Assembly (NCBI GenBank): GCA_024699005.1
Contig: JAILQN010000221.1
Coordinates: 1 to 14,255, forward strand
Length of the DNA stretch: 14,255 nucleotides
Source of the DNA: Clostridia bacterium
GTDB lineage: Bacteria; Bacillota_A; Clostridia; Oscillospirales; Acutalibacteraceae
Direction: 5' to 3'
The translations under genes were made by a program, and so were the position numbers. Numbering within the stretch: the stretch's first letter is position 1; every line of letters starts with the position of its first letter. The notes under the pieces are model-generated. The model saw only the letters and a list, made by a program, of their open reading frames with translations, ran no database searches and was not told the origin of the DNA. Below are positions 5,625 to 12,166 of this stretch, in pieces.

Positions 5625-5658
5625 CCGGGAACCAAAGCGCTTTCCGGAGCAAGGAAAG
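5625..5658 (-). promoter_or_regulatory. Putative LytTR-type operator, copy 1 (dockerin promoter)
   Basis: On the minus strand, CTTGCTCCGG and GTTCCCGG half-sites lie 21 bases apart (centres at 5651-5653 and 5630-5632), directly upstream of the -35. LytTR regulators bind paired roughly 9-bp direct repeats with this period. The same element with the same distance to the -35 is present at 6775-6809. As RNA or DNA hairpin it also forms CTTTCC / GGAAAG. Confidence 0.6.
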
Positions 5659-5662
5659 TGAA

Positions 5663-5675
5663 TTCTGAGTGTTGA
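5663..5675. repeat. Heptad-family repeat fragment
   Basis: TTCTGAGTGTTGA is identical to 13130-13142, the end of the heptad array after the third paralog gene, and shares TGAGTGYTGA with 4804-4813. The remainder of 5676-5756 shows no gene. Confidence 0.5.
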
Positions 5676-5756
5676 TTTTTCTGTTTTCCAACTATTCTTT
5701 TATCATTCAACTCTGCTTTTACAGGTGTGACGGTTCGCGCTTATCGGAATAACGCG

Positions 5757-5789
5757 AAAAAAACAGCGCCTGCTTTTTACAGCAGACAC
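5757..5789 (-). terminator. Terminator of the LytTR regulator gene
   Basis: Read on the minus strand, GTGTCTGCT pairs with AGCAGGCGC (5766-5789, two G-T pairs, loop GTAAAA), followed by TG and seven T residues (complement of 5757-5763). It lies 143 bases after the stop at 5932; the stretch between contains no supported gene. Confidence 0.8.
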
Positions 5790-5931
5790 CGTATATCGGA
5801 CCGTTATCCGAACAGTCTTTCAGTAAGAACTGATTGATTCAGGTCAAAAGCCGATCAGGTCCGCGAGGGAGACGGCATATATCACTTGCATTGTCGGTGC
5901 TTCGCCGCCGAACGCCCCATTTTCCTGTTGC

Positions 5932-6630
5932 TCACGATTTATATTTCAGATAACTCATATAGCTCTTGATAAAAGAATCGTAATTTTTCGGGCTTATCAC
6001 GATCTTCTCACCGTTTGTGAGAGTGATCGTCTTTTTTTCTATCTGAGAAACGTATTTCATATTCACGATATACGATCTGTGAGTGCGGTAGAAATGGGAA
6101 TTGTTGATCTCTGCCTCGTATTTGGATATCCCGCGGTAAGACCTGTAGGAGCTGCCGGTAGTGCGCACCGTCGTATATTTTCTGTCGGCCTCGATATACA
6201 TGACCTCGTCAGCGTTTACGTACCGTTCATCTTCAAGCGTGGTTATGATGATCTTTCGGTTGGTCTGATATATCTTCACGAACGCGTCCATCGCATCAAA
6301 AACAGATTCCTTTGCAATCGGTTTGACAAGATAACGGAACGTATCCAGGCTGAAGCTCTCGAACACATGCTCCTGATAGGAAGTTGAAAACACTATGAAG
6401 ATGCTCTCATTTTCCTTACGCACACGCTTGGCAAAGTCGATACCGTTGCCGTCCGGGAGCTGGTAATCCATAAACACCAGGTCGTAATCCTCGTGCACCT
6501 TGACAAAGCTCTCGCCGTCGGCAAACTGATCCACACCGCAGAACATATTATTCGCCTTGAAATACTCGTTCAACATGGCTGATATCTCTTCCCTGATGAC
6601 CTGCTCGTCATCACAAATAGCTATTCTCAT
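5932..6630 (-). CDS. LytTR-family response regulator
   Basis: This 232-residue protein combines a receiver domain (1-120) and a LytTR DNA-binding domain (about 130-232), the AgrA/LytR/ComE type. Receiver residues are Asp7-Asp8, phospho-acceptor Asp55 in FMDYQLPDGNG, Thr83 and Lys103 in LVKPI. LytTR features are YIEADRKYTTVRT, and FYRTHRSYIVN around the core strand-helix. The start at 6630 is chosen over upstream ATGs because AGGAGAAG lies just before it and MRIAICDDE is the canonical receiver start. No histidine kinase is encoded nearby, so its signal source is unknown. Two candidate promoters lie upstream, and the distal one carries a paired direct repeat also found before the dockerin gene, suggesting autoregulation and control of that gene. 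Confidence 0.95.
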   Translation of the reverse strand: MRIAICDDEQVIREEISAMLNEYFKANNMFCGVDQFADGESFVKVHEDYDLVFMDYQLPDGNGIDFAKRVRKENESIFIVFSTSYQEHVFESFSLDTFRYLVKPIAKESVFDAMDAFVKIYQTNRKIIITTLEDERYVNADEVMYIEADRKYTTVRTTGSSYRSYRGISKYEAEINNSHFYRTHRSYIVNMKYVSQIEKKTITLTNGEKIVISPKNYDSFIKSYMSYLKYKS

Positions 6631-6689
6631 TGATTCTTCTCCTGTAGTCTGTATTTCGCAGACCGAATAAACGCGCCTGTATTCAATAT

Positions 6690-6718
6690 ATGATACCATG
6701 ATCACGCGCCATATTCAA
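6690..6718 (-). promoter_or_regulatory. Proximal candidate promoter of the LytTR gene
   Basis: Minus-strand TTGAAT (6713-6718) and TATCAT (6690-6695) are 17 bases apart and 60 bases before the chosen start. Weaker than consensus; could give a basal level of regulator. Confidence 0.4.
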
Positions 6719-6743
6719 CTGCGATTTGGTTTTTTCGGTTTTC

Positions 6744-6771
6744 AGTATAACAGCAAAAAAAACAAATGCAA
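6744..6771 (-). promoter_or_regulatory. Distal promoter of the LytTR gene
   Basis: Minus-strand TTGCAT (6766-6771) and TATACT (6744-6749), 16 bases apart. Aligned without gaps to the dockerin promoter, the -35, the T-rich spacer and the -10 coincide. Confidence 0.6.
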
Positions 6772-6774
6772 TAT

Positions 6775-6809
6775 CCCGGGAACCAAATCGGATTTCGGAG
6801 CAACGAAAT
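6775..6809 (-). promoter_or_regulatory. Putative LytTR-type operator, copy 2 (regulator promoter)
   Basis: On the minus strand, TTTCGTTGCTCCG and TTTGGTTCCCGG half-sites are 21 bases apart (GTT cores at 6802-6804 and 6781-6783), seven bases from the -35 as in copy 1. The sequence also forms the stem ATTTCG / CGAAAT with a GAGCAA loop, where copy 1 has CTTTCC / GGAAAG. Confidence 0.6.
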
Positions 6810-6820
6810 GGAGTTTTCAG

Positions 6821-6854
6821 AATGCTCCCGACGGATAATCCCGACGGGAGCGTT
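6821..6854. terminator. Hairpin downstream of the 515-residue protein gene
   Basis: AATGCTCCCG and CGG (6821-6834) pair with CCG and CGGGAGCGTT (6841-6854), one A/A mismatch, loop ATAATC. It lies about 90 bases past the stop at 6943. Neither strand has a clean T-run, so it is a poor intrinsic terminator; it may act as a 3' end stabiliser. Confidence 0.45.
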
Positions 6855-6942
6855 TATATTCCTGAAAAATGACCGGGCAGTCATGCCCTCCCCTGCATTG
6901 CGGAACTTCGGTCTCAATACCGGGCACACAGAACTCTTAATC

Positions 6943-8490
6943 CTATGTGGTCGGTTCATCCTCGGTGATCCTCGTGGCGGTGATCACTCCCCTTTCAAGC
7001 TTCTGTTTCACAAGCGGAACCACCAGGGAAACAAGACACTCCAGACTCTTTTCGCAGTTGTCGATGGCTTCGAGGATGTTCTGGGCCTCCTGAGTGCCGG
7101 CGATCTCCGTCATATCGATGATCACCCTTGCTATATCCGAATCGATAAGCCACGAGGCAAGGTAGTTGATAACCTGTTCGGAATCCGCGGAATACACCGT
7201 CAGATCATTGCCGGCACTTACTTTTTTTGACATCTTAAGCAGGGCTTTCACATCCATATCCGGCATATCTGCATTTTCTTTCCCGGTAATCAGCCCCAGA
7301 AGGTCGTCAAGTATATCGTTGAAAGAACCCGTAATGTCGATACCGAAGCCCTTTATCACGTCCGCCAGTACAACGCCGAGATTGGCAAGCTCCTTGTCCT
7401 CGAATCCCATGAACGACTTGGCGAGATTGTCGAATTTGCCGTACATGGTCATGGTCTGCATGTTTTTATAAAGAACGCCGGAATCGGTCTGATCAGCGAA
7501 ATTCACAAGCATAGACGGCAGAACCTTTGTAGGAGAGGCGATCGCCTTGTCCACTGCAGTCAGAACGGGCTCAAGTATCGCCTTCCATATATCGGCGCAG
7601 GATGTATAACCTTTGAACTCCTCAACAGACGGGTATTCCGCGGGGGCAAGCCCCAGCATGGCGAACAGCGGCACAAGACAGCCCTCGTATCCGCATACCT
7701 TGAGAGGTGTGTAGATCTCCGCCGCGTCCATACCGAGGTTGGCGAAATCCGACCCCAGCAGAACTTTGACAAGATTGACGTTGCAGACGACCGTCTTGCC
7801 CTGCATGGTGACCTCCAGAACGCCGCGGATCCCCTCGGACATATCGTTCATCGCAGAGTAAAAGCTTTCCCTGTCCTTAACACCCCATTGTATGGTGTTC
7901 CACAGAGTCGTGGAGTTAACCGTGCCGTCGTCCCTGGCAAGGTTAATTGTTGTGTCAAAGTAAGCCCAGTCATCCTCCGCGGCTGTCAGCACGTCCGCAA
8001 GGGGCAGGATCGTACCGCTTTTGTCGCACGCCGTGTAACTTTTATCCTTGAAAAGCTCCGCGAGCTCCGCCGGAGTGGGCCAGATTCTGGCAGCGGTGGC
8101 AAACTGGAGCATATTAAGATCCACGAGTATCTTTTTGACCAGCGGATACGATATGGACGCAAGGGTGTTGATCAGCGCATCGCTGTAAACAACGCCGCGG
8201 ATTATATCCCCGATATTCTCCCCGGAGGAGACGTCACCCATAAGATTGCCGGCAAGCATGGCGATGCCCTCTCCGACTCCCCTGCCGATCTCCACTCCGA
8301 CAGAGGAAAAATCTGCGTTTATGGCAAGATCGCCCGGTTCATTCGCCCCGCCGGAGAACCTGAGCTTAACGCCCAGCACGCCGATGGCGACACCCTCGCC
8401 CGCCACCAGAACGGCGAGAACGATACAGATTATTTTTATAACGAGCGGCGACTTTGTCTTCGCGTCGGAACCGCTGACCGAATTGCTCAT
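6943..8490 (-). CDS. Membrane-anchored surface protein of unknown function (515 aa)
   Basis: I do not recognise a family. The protein has a short Ser-rich cytoplasmic tail, one membrane segment (about residues 15-42, SPLVIKIICIVLAVLV then VAIGVLG), and roughly 470 residues that should lie outside the cell. That part is acidic, rich in Ala, Leu and Asp, mostly helical by composition, and has five cysteines, among them YTACDKSG, VVCNVN, VCGYEGC and YTSC. There is no catalytic signature, LPXTG sorting signal or dockerin. The SPLVIKII anchor resembles SPLLTKII in the third paralog downstream (start 12167). GTGAGGG precedes the ATG at 8490. It has its own TTGACA-17-TAAAAT promoter, divergent from serS. 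Confidence 0.85.
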   Translation of the reverse strand: MSNSVSGSDAKTKSPLVIKIICIVLAVLVAGEGVAIGVLGVKLRFSGGANEPGDLAINADFSSVGVEIGRGVGEGIAMLAGNLMGDVSSGENIGDIIRGVVYSDALINTLASISYPLVKKILVDLNMLQFATAARIWPTPAELAELFKDKSYTACDKSGTILPLADVLTAAEDDWAYFDTTINLARDDGTVNSTTLWNTIQWGVKDRESFYSAMNDMSEGIRGVLEVTMQGKTVVCNVNLVKVLLGSDFANLGMDAAEIYTPLKVCGYEGCLVPLFAMLGLAPAEYPSVEEFKGYTSCADIWKAILEPVLTAVDKAIASPTKVLPSMLVNFADQTDSGVLYKNMQTMTMYGKFDNLAKSFMGFEDKELANLGVVLADVIKGFGIDITGSFNDILDDLLGLITGKENADMPDMDVKALLKMSKKVSAGNDLTVYSADSEQVINYLASWLIDSDIARVIIDMTEIAGTQEAQNILEAIDNCEKSLECLVSLVVPLVKQKLERGVITATRITEDEPTT

Positions 8491-8525
8491 GATATACCCT
8501 CACAAATAATCTGAACTTTGTCTGG

Positions 8526-8554
8526 ATTTTATCATATTGTACCCAATTTGTCAA
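8526..8554 (-). promoter_or_regulatory. Promoter of the 515-residue protein gene
   Basis: Minus-strand TTGACA (8549-8554) and TAAAAT (8526-8531), 17 bases apart, about 36 bases before the ATG. Confidence 0.8.
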
Positions 8555-8619
8555 TCTTTATTCAAATTTCTGCAATATTTTCGTACAATTATCAACGATT
8601 TACACACATATATTGACTC

Positions 8620-8647
8620 TTGACTAAATCACAATTTTGAGTAAAAT
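8620..8647 (+). promoter_or_regulatory. Promoter of serS
   Basis: TTGACT (8620-8625) and TAAAAT (8642-8647), 16 bases apart. The predicted leader is only about 25 bases, which leaves no room for a T-box. TTGACT is also the second half of a TTGACTC/TTGACTA tandem. Confidence 0.6.
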
Positions 8648-8676
8648 AGTACGGAATCCATTATATGAGGTGTATT

Positions 8677-9960
8677 ATGCTTGATATTAAATTTGTCCGC
8701 GAAAATCCGGATGCAGTAAAAGAGAATATCAGAAAAAAGTTCCAGGACGACAAGCTCCCACTTGTGGACGAAGTCATAGAACTTGACAGGCAGTACCGTG
8801 CCGGCAAAACCGAGGCGGACACTCTGCGCGGTTCCCGCAATTCTCTGTCCAAGCAGATAGGTGTGTTTATGGCGCAGGGCAAGCGTGACGAAGCTGAAAA
8901 GGTCAAGGCGCAGGTCGCCGCGAACAAAGACAGGCTCGCCGAGCTGGAAGTCCTTGAGACCGAACTTTCCGAAAAGATCCGCAAAATCATGATGACGATC
9001 CCCAATATCATAGATGACTGTGTGCCCATCGGGAAAGACGATAGCTTCAACGTAGAAGTCGAACGTTTCGGCGAACCGGTCGTGCCGGATTTTGAGGTGC
9101 CGTATCACACGGACATTATGGAGCGCTTCAACGGCATCGATCTTGATTCTGCCGGACGCGTCGCTGGCAACGGTTTTTATTACCTCATGGGCGATATTGC
9201 GAGACTCCATTCCGCAGTTATCTCCTATGCGCGTGATTTTATGATAGACCGCGGGTTCACCTATGTTGTCCCGCCGTTCATGATCAGATCGAACGTGGTC
9301 ACAGGAGTCATGTCTTTTGCGGAGATGGACGCCATGATGTATAAAATCGAGGGCGAGGATCTGTATCTGATCGGCACCAGCGAGCACTCCATGATCGGCA
9401 AATTCATCGATCAGATCGTCGACGAGGCGAAGCTGCCCCTCACCCTTACCAGCTATTCTCCCTGCTTCCGCAAAGAGAAAGGCGCACACGGCATAGAGGA
9501 GCGCGGCGTTTATCGCATTCACCAGTTCGAAAAGCAGGAGATGGTGGTCGTCTGCAAACCGGAGGAGTCACGCATATGGTTCGAAAAGCTCTGGAAAAAC
9601 ACCGTTGATCTGTTCCGGTCTCTGGATATCCCCGTCAGGACCTTAGAGTGCTGCTCCGGCGATCTGGCAGACCTTAAAGTCCGGTCTCTGGACGTTGAAG
9701 CGTGGTCGCCCAGACAGCAGAAATATTTTGAGGTCGGTTCCTGCTCAAACCTGGGAGACGCCCAGGCAAGGCGTCTGGGCATCCGTGTAAAGAGTGCGGA
9801 CGGCAGAAAGTACCTTGCGCACACTCTTAACAATACGGTCGTCGCCCCGCCGCGCATGCTTATCGCGTTCCTGGAGAACAACCTTCAGGCCGACGGTTCC
9901 GTCAGGATCCCCGAAGCTCTCAGACCGTATATGGGCGGAAAAGAGAATCTGGAAGCGTAG
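8677..9960 (+). CDS. serS: Seryl-tRNA synthetase
   Basis: This class II synthetase charges tRNA-Ser with serine. The 427 residues match the bacterial length: an N-terminal helical hairpin that grips the tRNA (about 30-105), then the catalytic domain. Motif 1 ends at VVPP (197-200), motif 2 is CFRKEKGAHGIEERG (263-277) with YRIHQFEKQE after it, and motif 3 is VVAPPRMLIAFLEN (388-401). The motifs TSEHSM, GAHG and HTLNNT differ from the E. coli-type TAEV, GSYG and HTLNGS, marking the divergent SerRS branch found in some Clostridia and archaea. The start at 8677 is preferred over the ATG at 8665 because GAGGTG sits just before it and MLDIKFVRENPD is the normal family start. A bidirectional terminator follows. 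Confidence 0.96.
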   Translation: MLDIKFVRENPDAVKENIRKKFQDDKLPLVDEVIELDRQYRAGKTEADTLRGSRNSLSKQIGVFMAQGKRDEAEKVKAQVAANKDRLAELEVLETELSEKIRKIMMTIPNIIDDCVPIGKDDSFNVEVERFGEPVVPDFEVPYHTDIMERFNGIDLDSAGRVAGNGFYYLMGDIARLHSAVISYARDFMIDRGFTYVVPPFMIRSNVVTGVMSFAEMDAMMYKIEGEDLYLIGTSEHSMIGKFIDQIVDEAKLPLTLTSYSPCFRKEKGAHGIEERGVYRIHQFEKQEMVVVCKPEESRIWFEKLWKNTVDLFRSLDIPVRTLECCSGDLADLKVRSLDVEAWSPRQQKYFEVGSCSNLGDAQARRLGIRVKSADGRKYLAHTLNNTVVAPPRMLIAFLENNLQADGSVRIPEALRPYMGGKENLEA

Positions 9961-9971
9961 GTCTCCGCATC

Positions 9972-10012
9972 AAAAAAAAACACCTCGCCGATAACGGCGA
10001 GGATTTCTTTTG
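9972..10012. terminator. Bidirectional terminator between serS and the convergent surface-protein operon
   Basis: CCTCGCCG (9983-9990) and CGGCGAGG (9995-10002) form a perfect 8-bp stem with an ATAA loop. On the plus strand ATTTCTTTT follows; on the minus strand nine T residues follow (complement of 9972-9980), making it strongest for the minus-strand genes. Confidence 0.9.
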
Positions 10013-10018
10013 TCGCGA

Positions 10019-10930
10019 TCAGAAGGTGATATTGTAGATATGCGTCACATAATCCAGATTCGCATAACCGCTGACCGGAAGTATCGCAGCCTTTGCGTCG
10101 GCGTTTATGGTTATGTACATATACTGGTATATCTCAACCGGCTGGTTCGTATCATTGTTGTACTTGACCTCCGCTTTGCAGTCATGGTAAACAAGGTCAA
10201 GCTTATTAACGGTGAGCACGCTCGAGAATTTCGCAACCGTTTCATCTATACCCGATTTGGACATAGGCGCAAAGACCGAGCCTATGATGGACGGGCAGGA
10301 CGTGGCGTTATCCTCAGCGGGGACGGGGTTCGTCTCTTCATTGAGGACTATGGTCACTGTGGAAGTCCCGTCGCCGTTATCGACTATGGAACCGGATTTA
10401 AGAGCAGACACGTCTGTAAGCAGGCAGCCCTTTTCGGTGTGGAGCACGGGCATATCGCTCTGCATGCTGTTGCAGTCCTTCTCCTCCGCTTTGTCCTCGC
10501 TCGGGATCATACCCTTCGCTATAGGCAGAATAAGACTCGCGACCGTGCCCATGTCGTAATCGCCAAGAGTCATATACTCCAGCTTCTTGCCGCCCGTACC
10601 GTTGGCTTTGAGATTGTCCATCACCTCGGTATATTTGGCAAGCGCCGCAGCCGTATCGTTGTTGCCGGAATCGGCCGGAGCTGCCGCGTCGCCTGCTCCG
10701 CCCGCGCCGGAAGCCGGGGAACCGGACTGGGCAGAAGACGAACCGGAAGCAGAAGAACCCGAAGACGCTCCTGCCGTCCCGGAGGCCACGGATCCGCCGC
10801 TCCTCAGAAACTGTGACATCTTATATGCGGTAAGGCAGCCGCAAAGCGATACGACGCATACGGCAAAAACAACGACTATTGCTACCAGTCTGGTAAGATC
10901 ATGAGTGTCGTTCTCGTGACTTCTTTTCAT
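10019..10930 (-). CDS. Membrane-anchored surface protein, paralog family member 1 (303 aa)
   Basis: Function unknown. One of three paralogs in this window. Order: basic and polar N-tail, a membrane segment (about residues 12-36) with several cysteines (SLCGC), a long Gly/Ser/Ala linker (about 43-90), then a conserved domain to the end. Family motifs are LAKYTEVMD, TLGDYDMG, EKGCLLTDV (around 170), SIVDNGDGTSTVTIVL, VFAPMSK, LVYHDCKAEVKY and the end HIYNITF. Two cysteines (in KGCLLTD and YHDC) are shared by all paralogs and could form a disulfide outside the cell. SLCGC resembles a lipobox, but member 2 lacks it, so a plain anchor is likelier. Second gene of an operon, 18 bases after member 2, with a GGAGGT ribosome site and a strong terminator. 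Confidence 0.85.
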   Translation of the reverse strand: MKRSHENDTHDLTRLVAIVVVFAVCVVSLCGCLTAYKMSQFLRSGGSVASGTAGASSGSSASGSSSAQSGSPASGAGGAGDAAAPADSGNNDTAAALAKYTEVMDNLKANGTGGKKLEYMTLGDYDMGTVASLILPIAKGMIPSEDKAEEKDCNSMQSDMPVLHTEKGCLLTDVSALKSGSIVDNGDGTSTVTIVLNEETNPVPAEDNATSCPSIIGSVFAPMSKSGIDETVAKFSSVLTVNKLDLVYHDCKAEVKYNNDTNQPVEIYQYMYITINADAKAAILPVSGYANLDYVTHIYNITF

Positions 10931-10948
10931 ATCGAATCAAACCTCCGC

Positions 10949-11866
10949 TCAATACTGGAAATTATAGAAATGATCCGTCCAGCCGAGATTTGCAACGGCG
11001 TTCAGGGTAACGAACGTGACTTTCACTTCCGCGGTCAGCTTGAATGGCATGTCAAGCAGAACGTCGATAGCCTCAAGAGTATCGGTCTTGTATTTGACGG
11101 TCACAGTGCAGTCGTGATAGTTGATGACGAGGTTGTTGATATTGACGGCGGGTATACTGGCGACGGTCTCGTCAACGCCTGCGGCAGACATAGGAGCAAA
11201 AATGCCGCCGGTGTAAGACGGGGAAGAAGCGCCTCCGTCGGGAGCCGGCTCCGCGTTATCCTCGGCAACGGTTACGATCGTAAGCGTGGAGGTGCCGTCG
11301 CCGTTATCGACGATCGAACATGAAGAGATGCCGGCAGTATCCGTCAGCAGGCAGCCCTTGTCGTTGTTCTTAATGGGGAAATCCGCTCTCATATCGGTCT
11401 TGACAGATTCCTCTGCGGCGTCCTCAAGAGTGAGCATATTCTTAAGGACCGGACCGATGATATTGGTAGCGGCGCCGAGATCGTAATCGCCGAGCGTATT
11501 ATATCCGAGTTCGGTAACGGATTTACCGTCTGTCTTTACCTTGTTCATGATATCGGTGTAAGTCTTAAGGACCTCCGCCGGATCGGTAATCCCGGCCGCC
11601 GGAGCAGCATCTCCGCCGCCTTCCGAGGAAGCCGGAGCCGCAGAAGCCGCCTGCCCGGCAGGCGCAGCAGTCGAAGAACCTCCGCCGGCAGACTGTGCCG
11701 GCTGAGCATCGCCGCCCGACTCAACAGAGGCACCGGCCTTTGTCATTTTTGTGATCTTGACTGTGGTGGATATAGCCGTAATAGTGCATATACATATAGC
11801 AATCGTCGCTATAAGTGCTACTGCCTTGACCAATATCGGCAGGTCATTGCCTCTGCTGCGTCTCAT
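10949..11866 (-). CDS. Membrane-anchored surface protein, paralog family member 2 (305 aa)
   Basis: Function unknown; paralog of its two neighbours. The N-tail MRRSRGNDLPILVK leads into a membrane segment (about residues 11-36), an Ala/Gly/Ser linker (45-92) and the shared domain: TDPAEVLKTYTDIMNKVK, TLGDYDLG, DKGCLLTD, SIVDNGDGTSTLTIV, IFAPMS, INYHDC and the end HFYNFQY. It is the most divergent member: the anchor lacks the LCAC/LCGC cysteines, an extra cysteine occurs just before SIVDNG, and the segment after the cysteine differs (DVLLDMPFKLT in place of the NQHM or YQYM type). First gene of the operon, with AGAGGG before the ATG at 11866 and its own promoter at 11943-11971. Confidence 0.85.
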   Translation of the reverse strand: MRRSRGNDLPILVKAVALIATIAICICTITAISTTVKITKMTKAGASVESGGDAQPAQSAGGGSSTAAPAGQAASAAPASSEGGGDAAPAAGITDPAEVLKTYTDIMNKVKTDGKSVTELGYNTLGDYDLGAATNIIGPVLKNMLTLEDAAEESVKTDMRADFPIKNNDKGCLLTDTAGISSCSIVDNGDGTSTLTIVTVAEDNAEPAPDGGASSPSYTGGIFAPMSAAGVDETVASIPAVNINNLVINYHDCTVTVKYKTDTLEAIDVLLDMPFKLTAEVKVTFVTLNAVANLGWTDHFYNFQY

Positions 11867-11942
11867 AAAAGTGACCCTCTCATTCGCTGTTGTTCATCAT
11901 GTGCGGAAAACTCAAAAATGCCCACCACACTGATTCTGAAAA

Positions 11943-11971
11943 ATTTTACATCAAAATCGCGTAATTGTCAA
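11943..11971 (-). promoter_or_regulatory. Promoter of the member 2 - member 1 operon
   Basis: Minus-strand TTGACA (11966-11971) and TAAAAT (11943-11948), 17 bases apart, about 77 bases before the ATG at 11866. Confidence 0.82.
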
Positions 11972-12043
11972 GACGTATTGAATGATAATATTAAGTATAA
12001 AACAGTATCCATATCAAAGAAACAGCGTTTTTACCCATAATAT

Positions 12044-12055
12044 GCAAATATTTGC
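12044..12055. promoter_or_regulatory. Perfect 12-bp palindrome between divergent paralog promoters
   Basis: GCAAATATTTGC lies between the promoter of the member 2-1 operon and that of member 3, about 35 bases upstream of the latter's -35. It could be a shared regulator site; the intergenic stretch 11867-12166 holds no gene. Confidence 0.4.
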
Positions 12056-12090
12056 CTTACGTTTAAAATCTTTTCCTTATTTTTTTTCTC

Positions 12091-12119
12091 TTGACATCAG
12101 CGCTATTGTGTTGTAAAAT
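12091..12119 (+). promoter_or_regulatory. Promoter of paralog member 3
   Basis: TTGACA (12091-12096) and TAAAAT (12114-12119), 17 bases apart, preceded by a T-run (12080-12087). Confidence 0.85.
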
Positions 12120-12166
12120 CACTTTATCAAATTATAACACTAAATACCTGAAAGGGGTATCCAGTA

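Noticed and set aside
5790..5931. Short minus-strand frame after the LytTR gene ending in SLADLIGF
   Set aside because: It has no in-frame start with a ribosome site except a 15-codon remainder; no evidence for translation or frameshifting.
6631..6705. N-terminal extension of the LytTR regulator
   Set aside because: The 25 extra residues precede the canonical MRIAICDDE start and its AGGAGAAG; they would also cover the proximal promoter.
7888..8514. 208-codon plus-strand open frame
   Set aside because: Antisense to the 515-residue protein gene, without a ribosome site, Arg/Gly-rich as expected for a shadow frame.
8555..8676. T-box or other riboswitch before serS
   Set aside because: The predicted leader is only about 25 bases and no specifier or antiterminator sequence is visible.
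8629..9522. 297-codon minus-strand open frame
   Set aside because: Antisense to serS, which is certain from its motifs.
10010..10816. 268-codon plus-strand open frame
   Set aside because: Antisense to paralog member 1; begins in the terminator region and has a repetitive Arg/Gly tail produced by the opposite linker.
10824..10836. Lipoprotein box in paralog members 1 and 3 (LCGC, LCAC)
   Set aside because: Member 2 lacks the cysteine and all have a long hydrophobic segment after a polar tail, so a membrane anchor explains all three better; not fully excluded.
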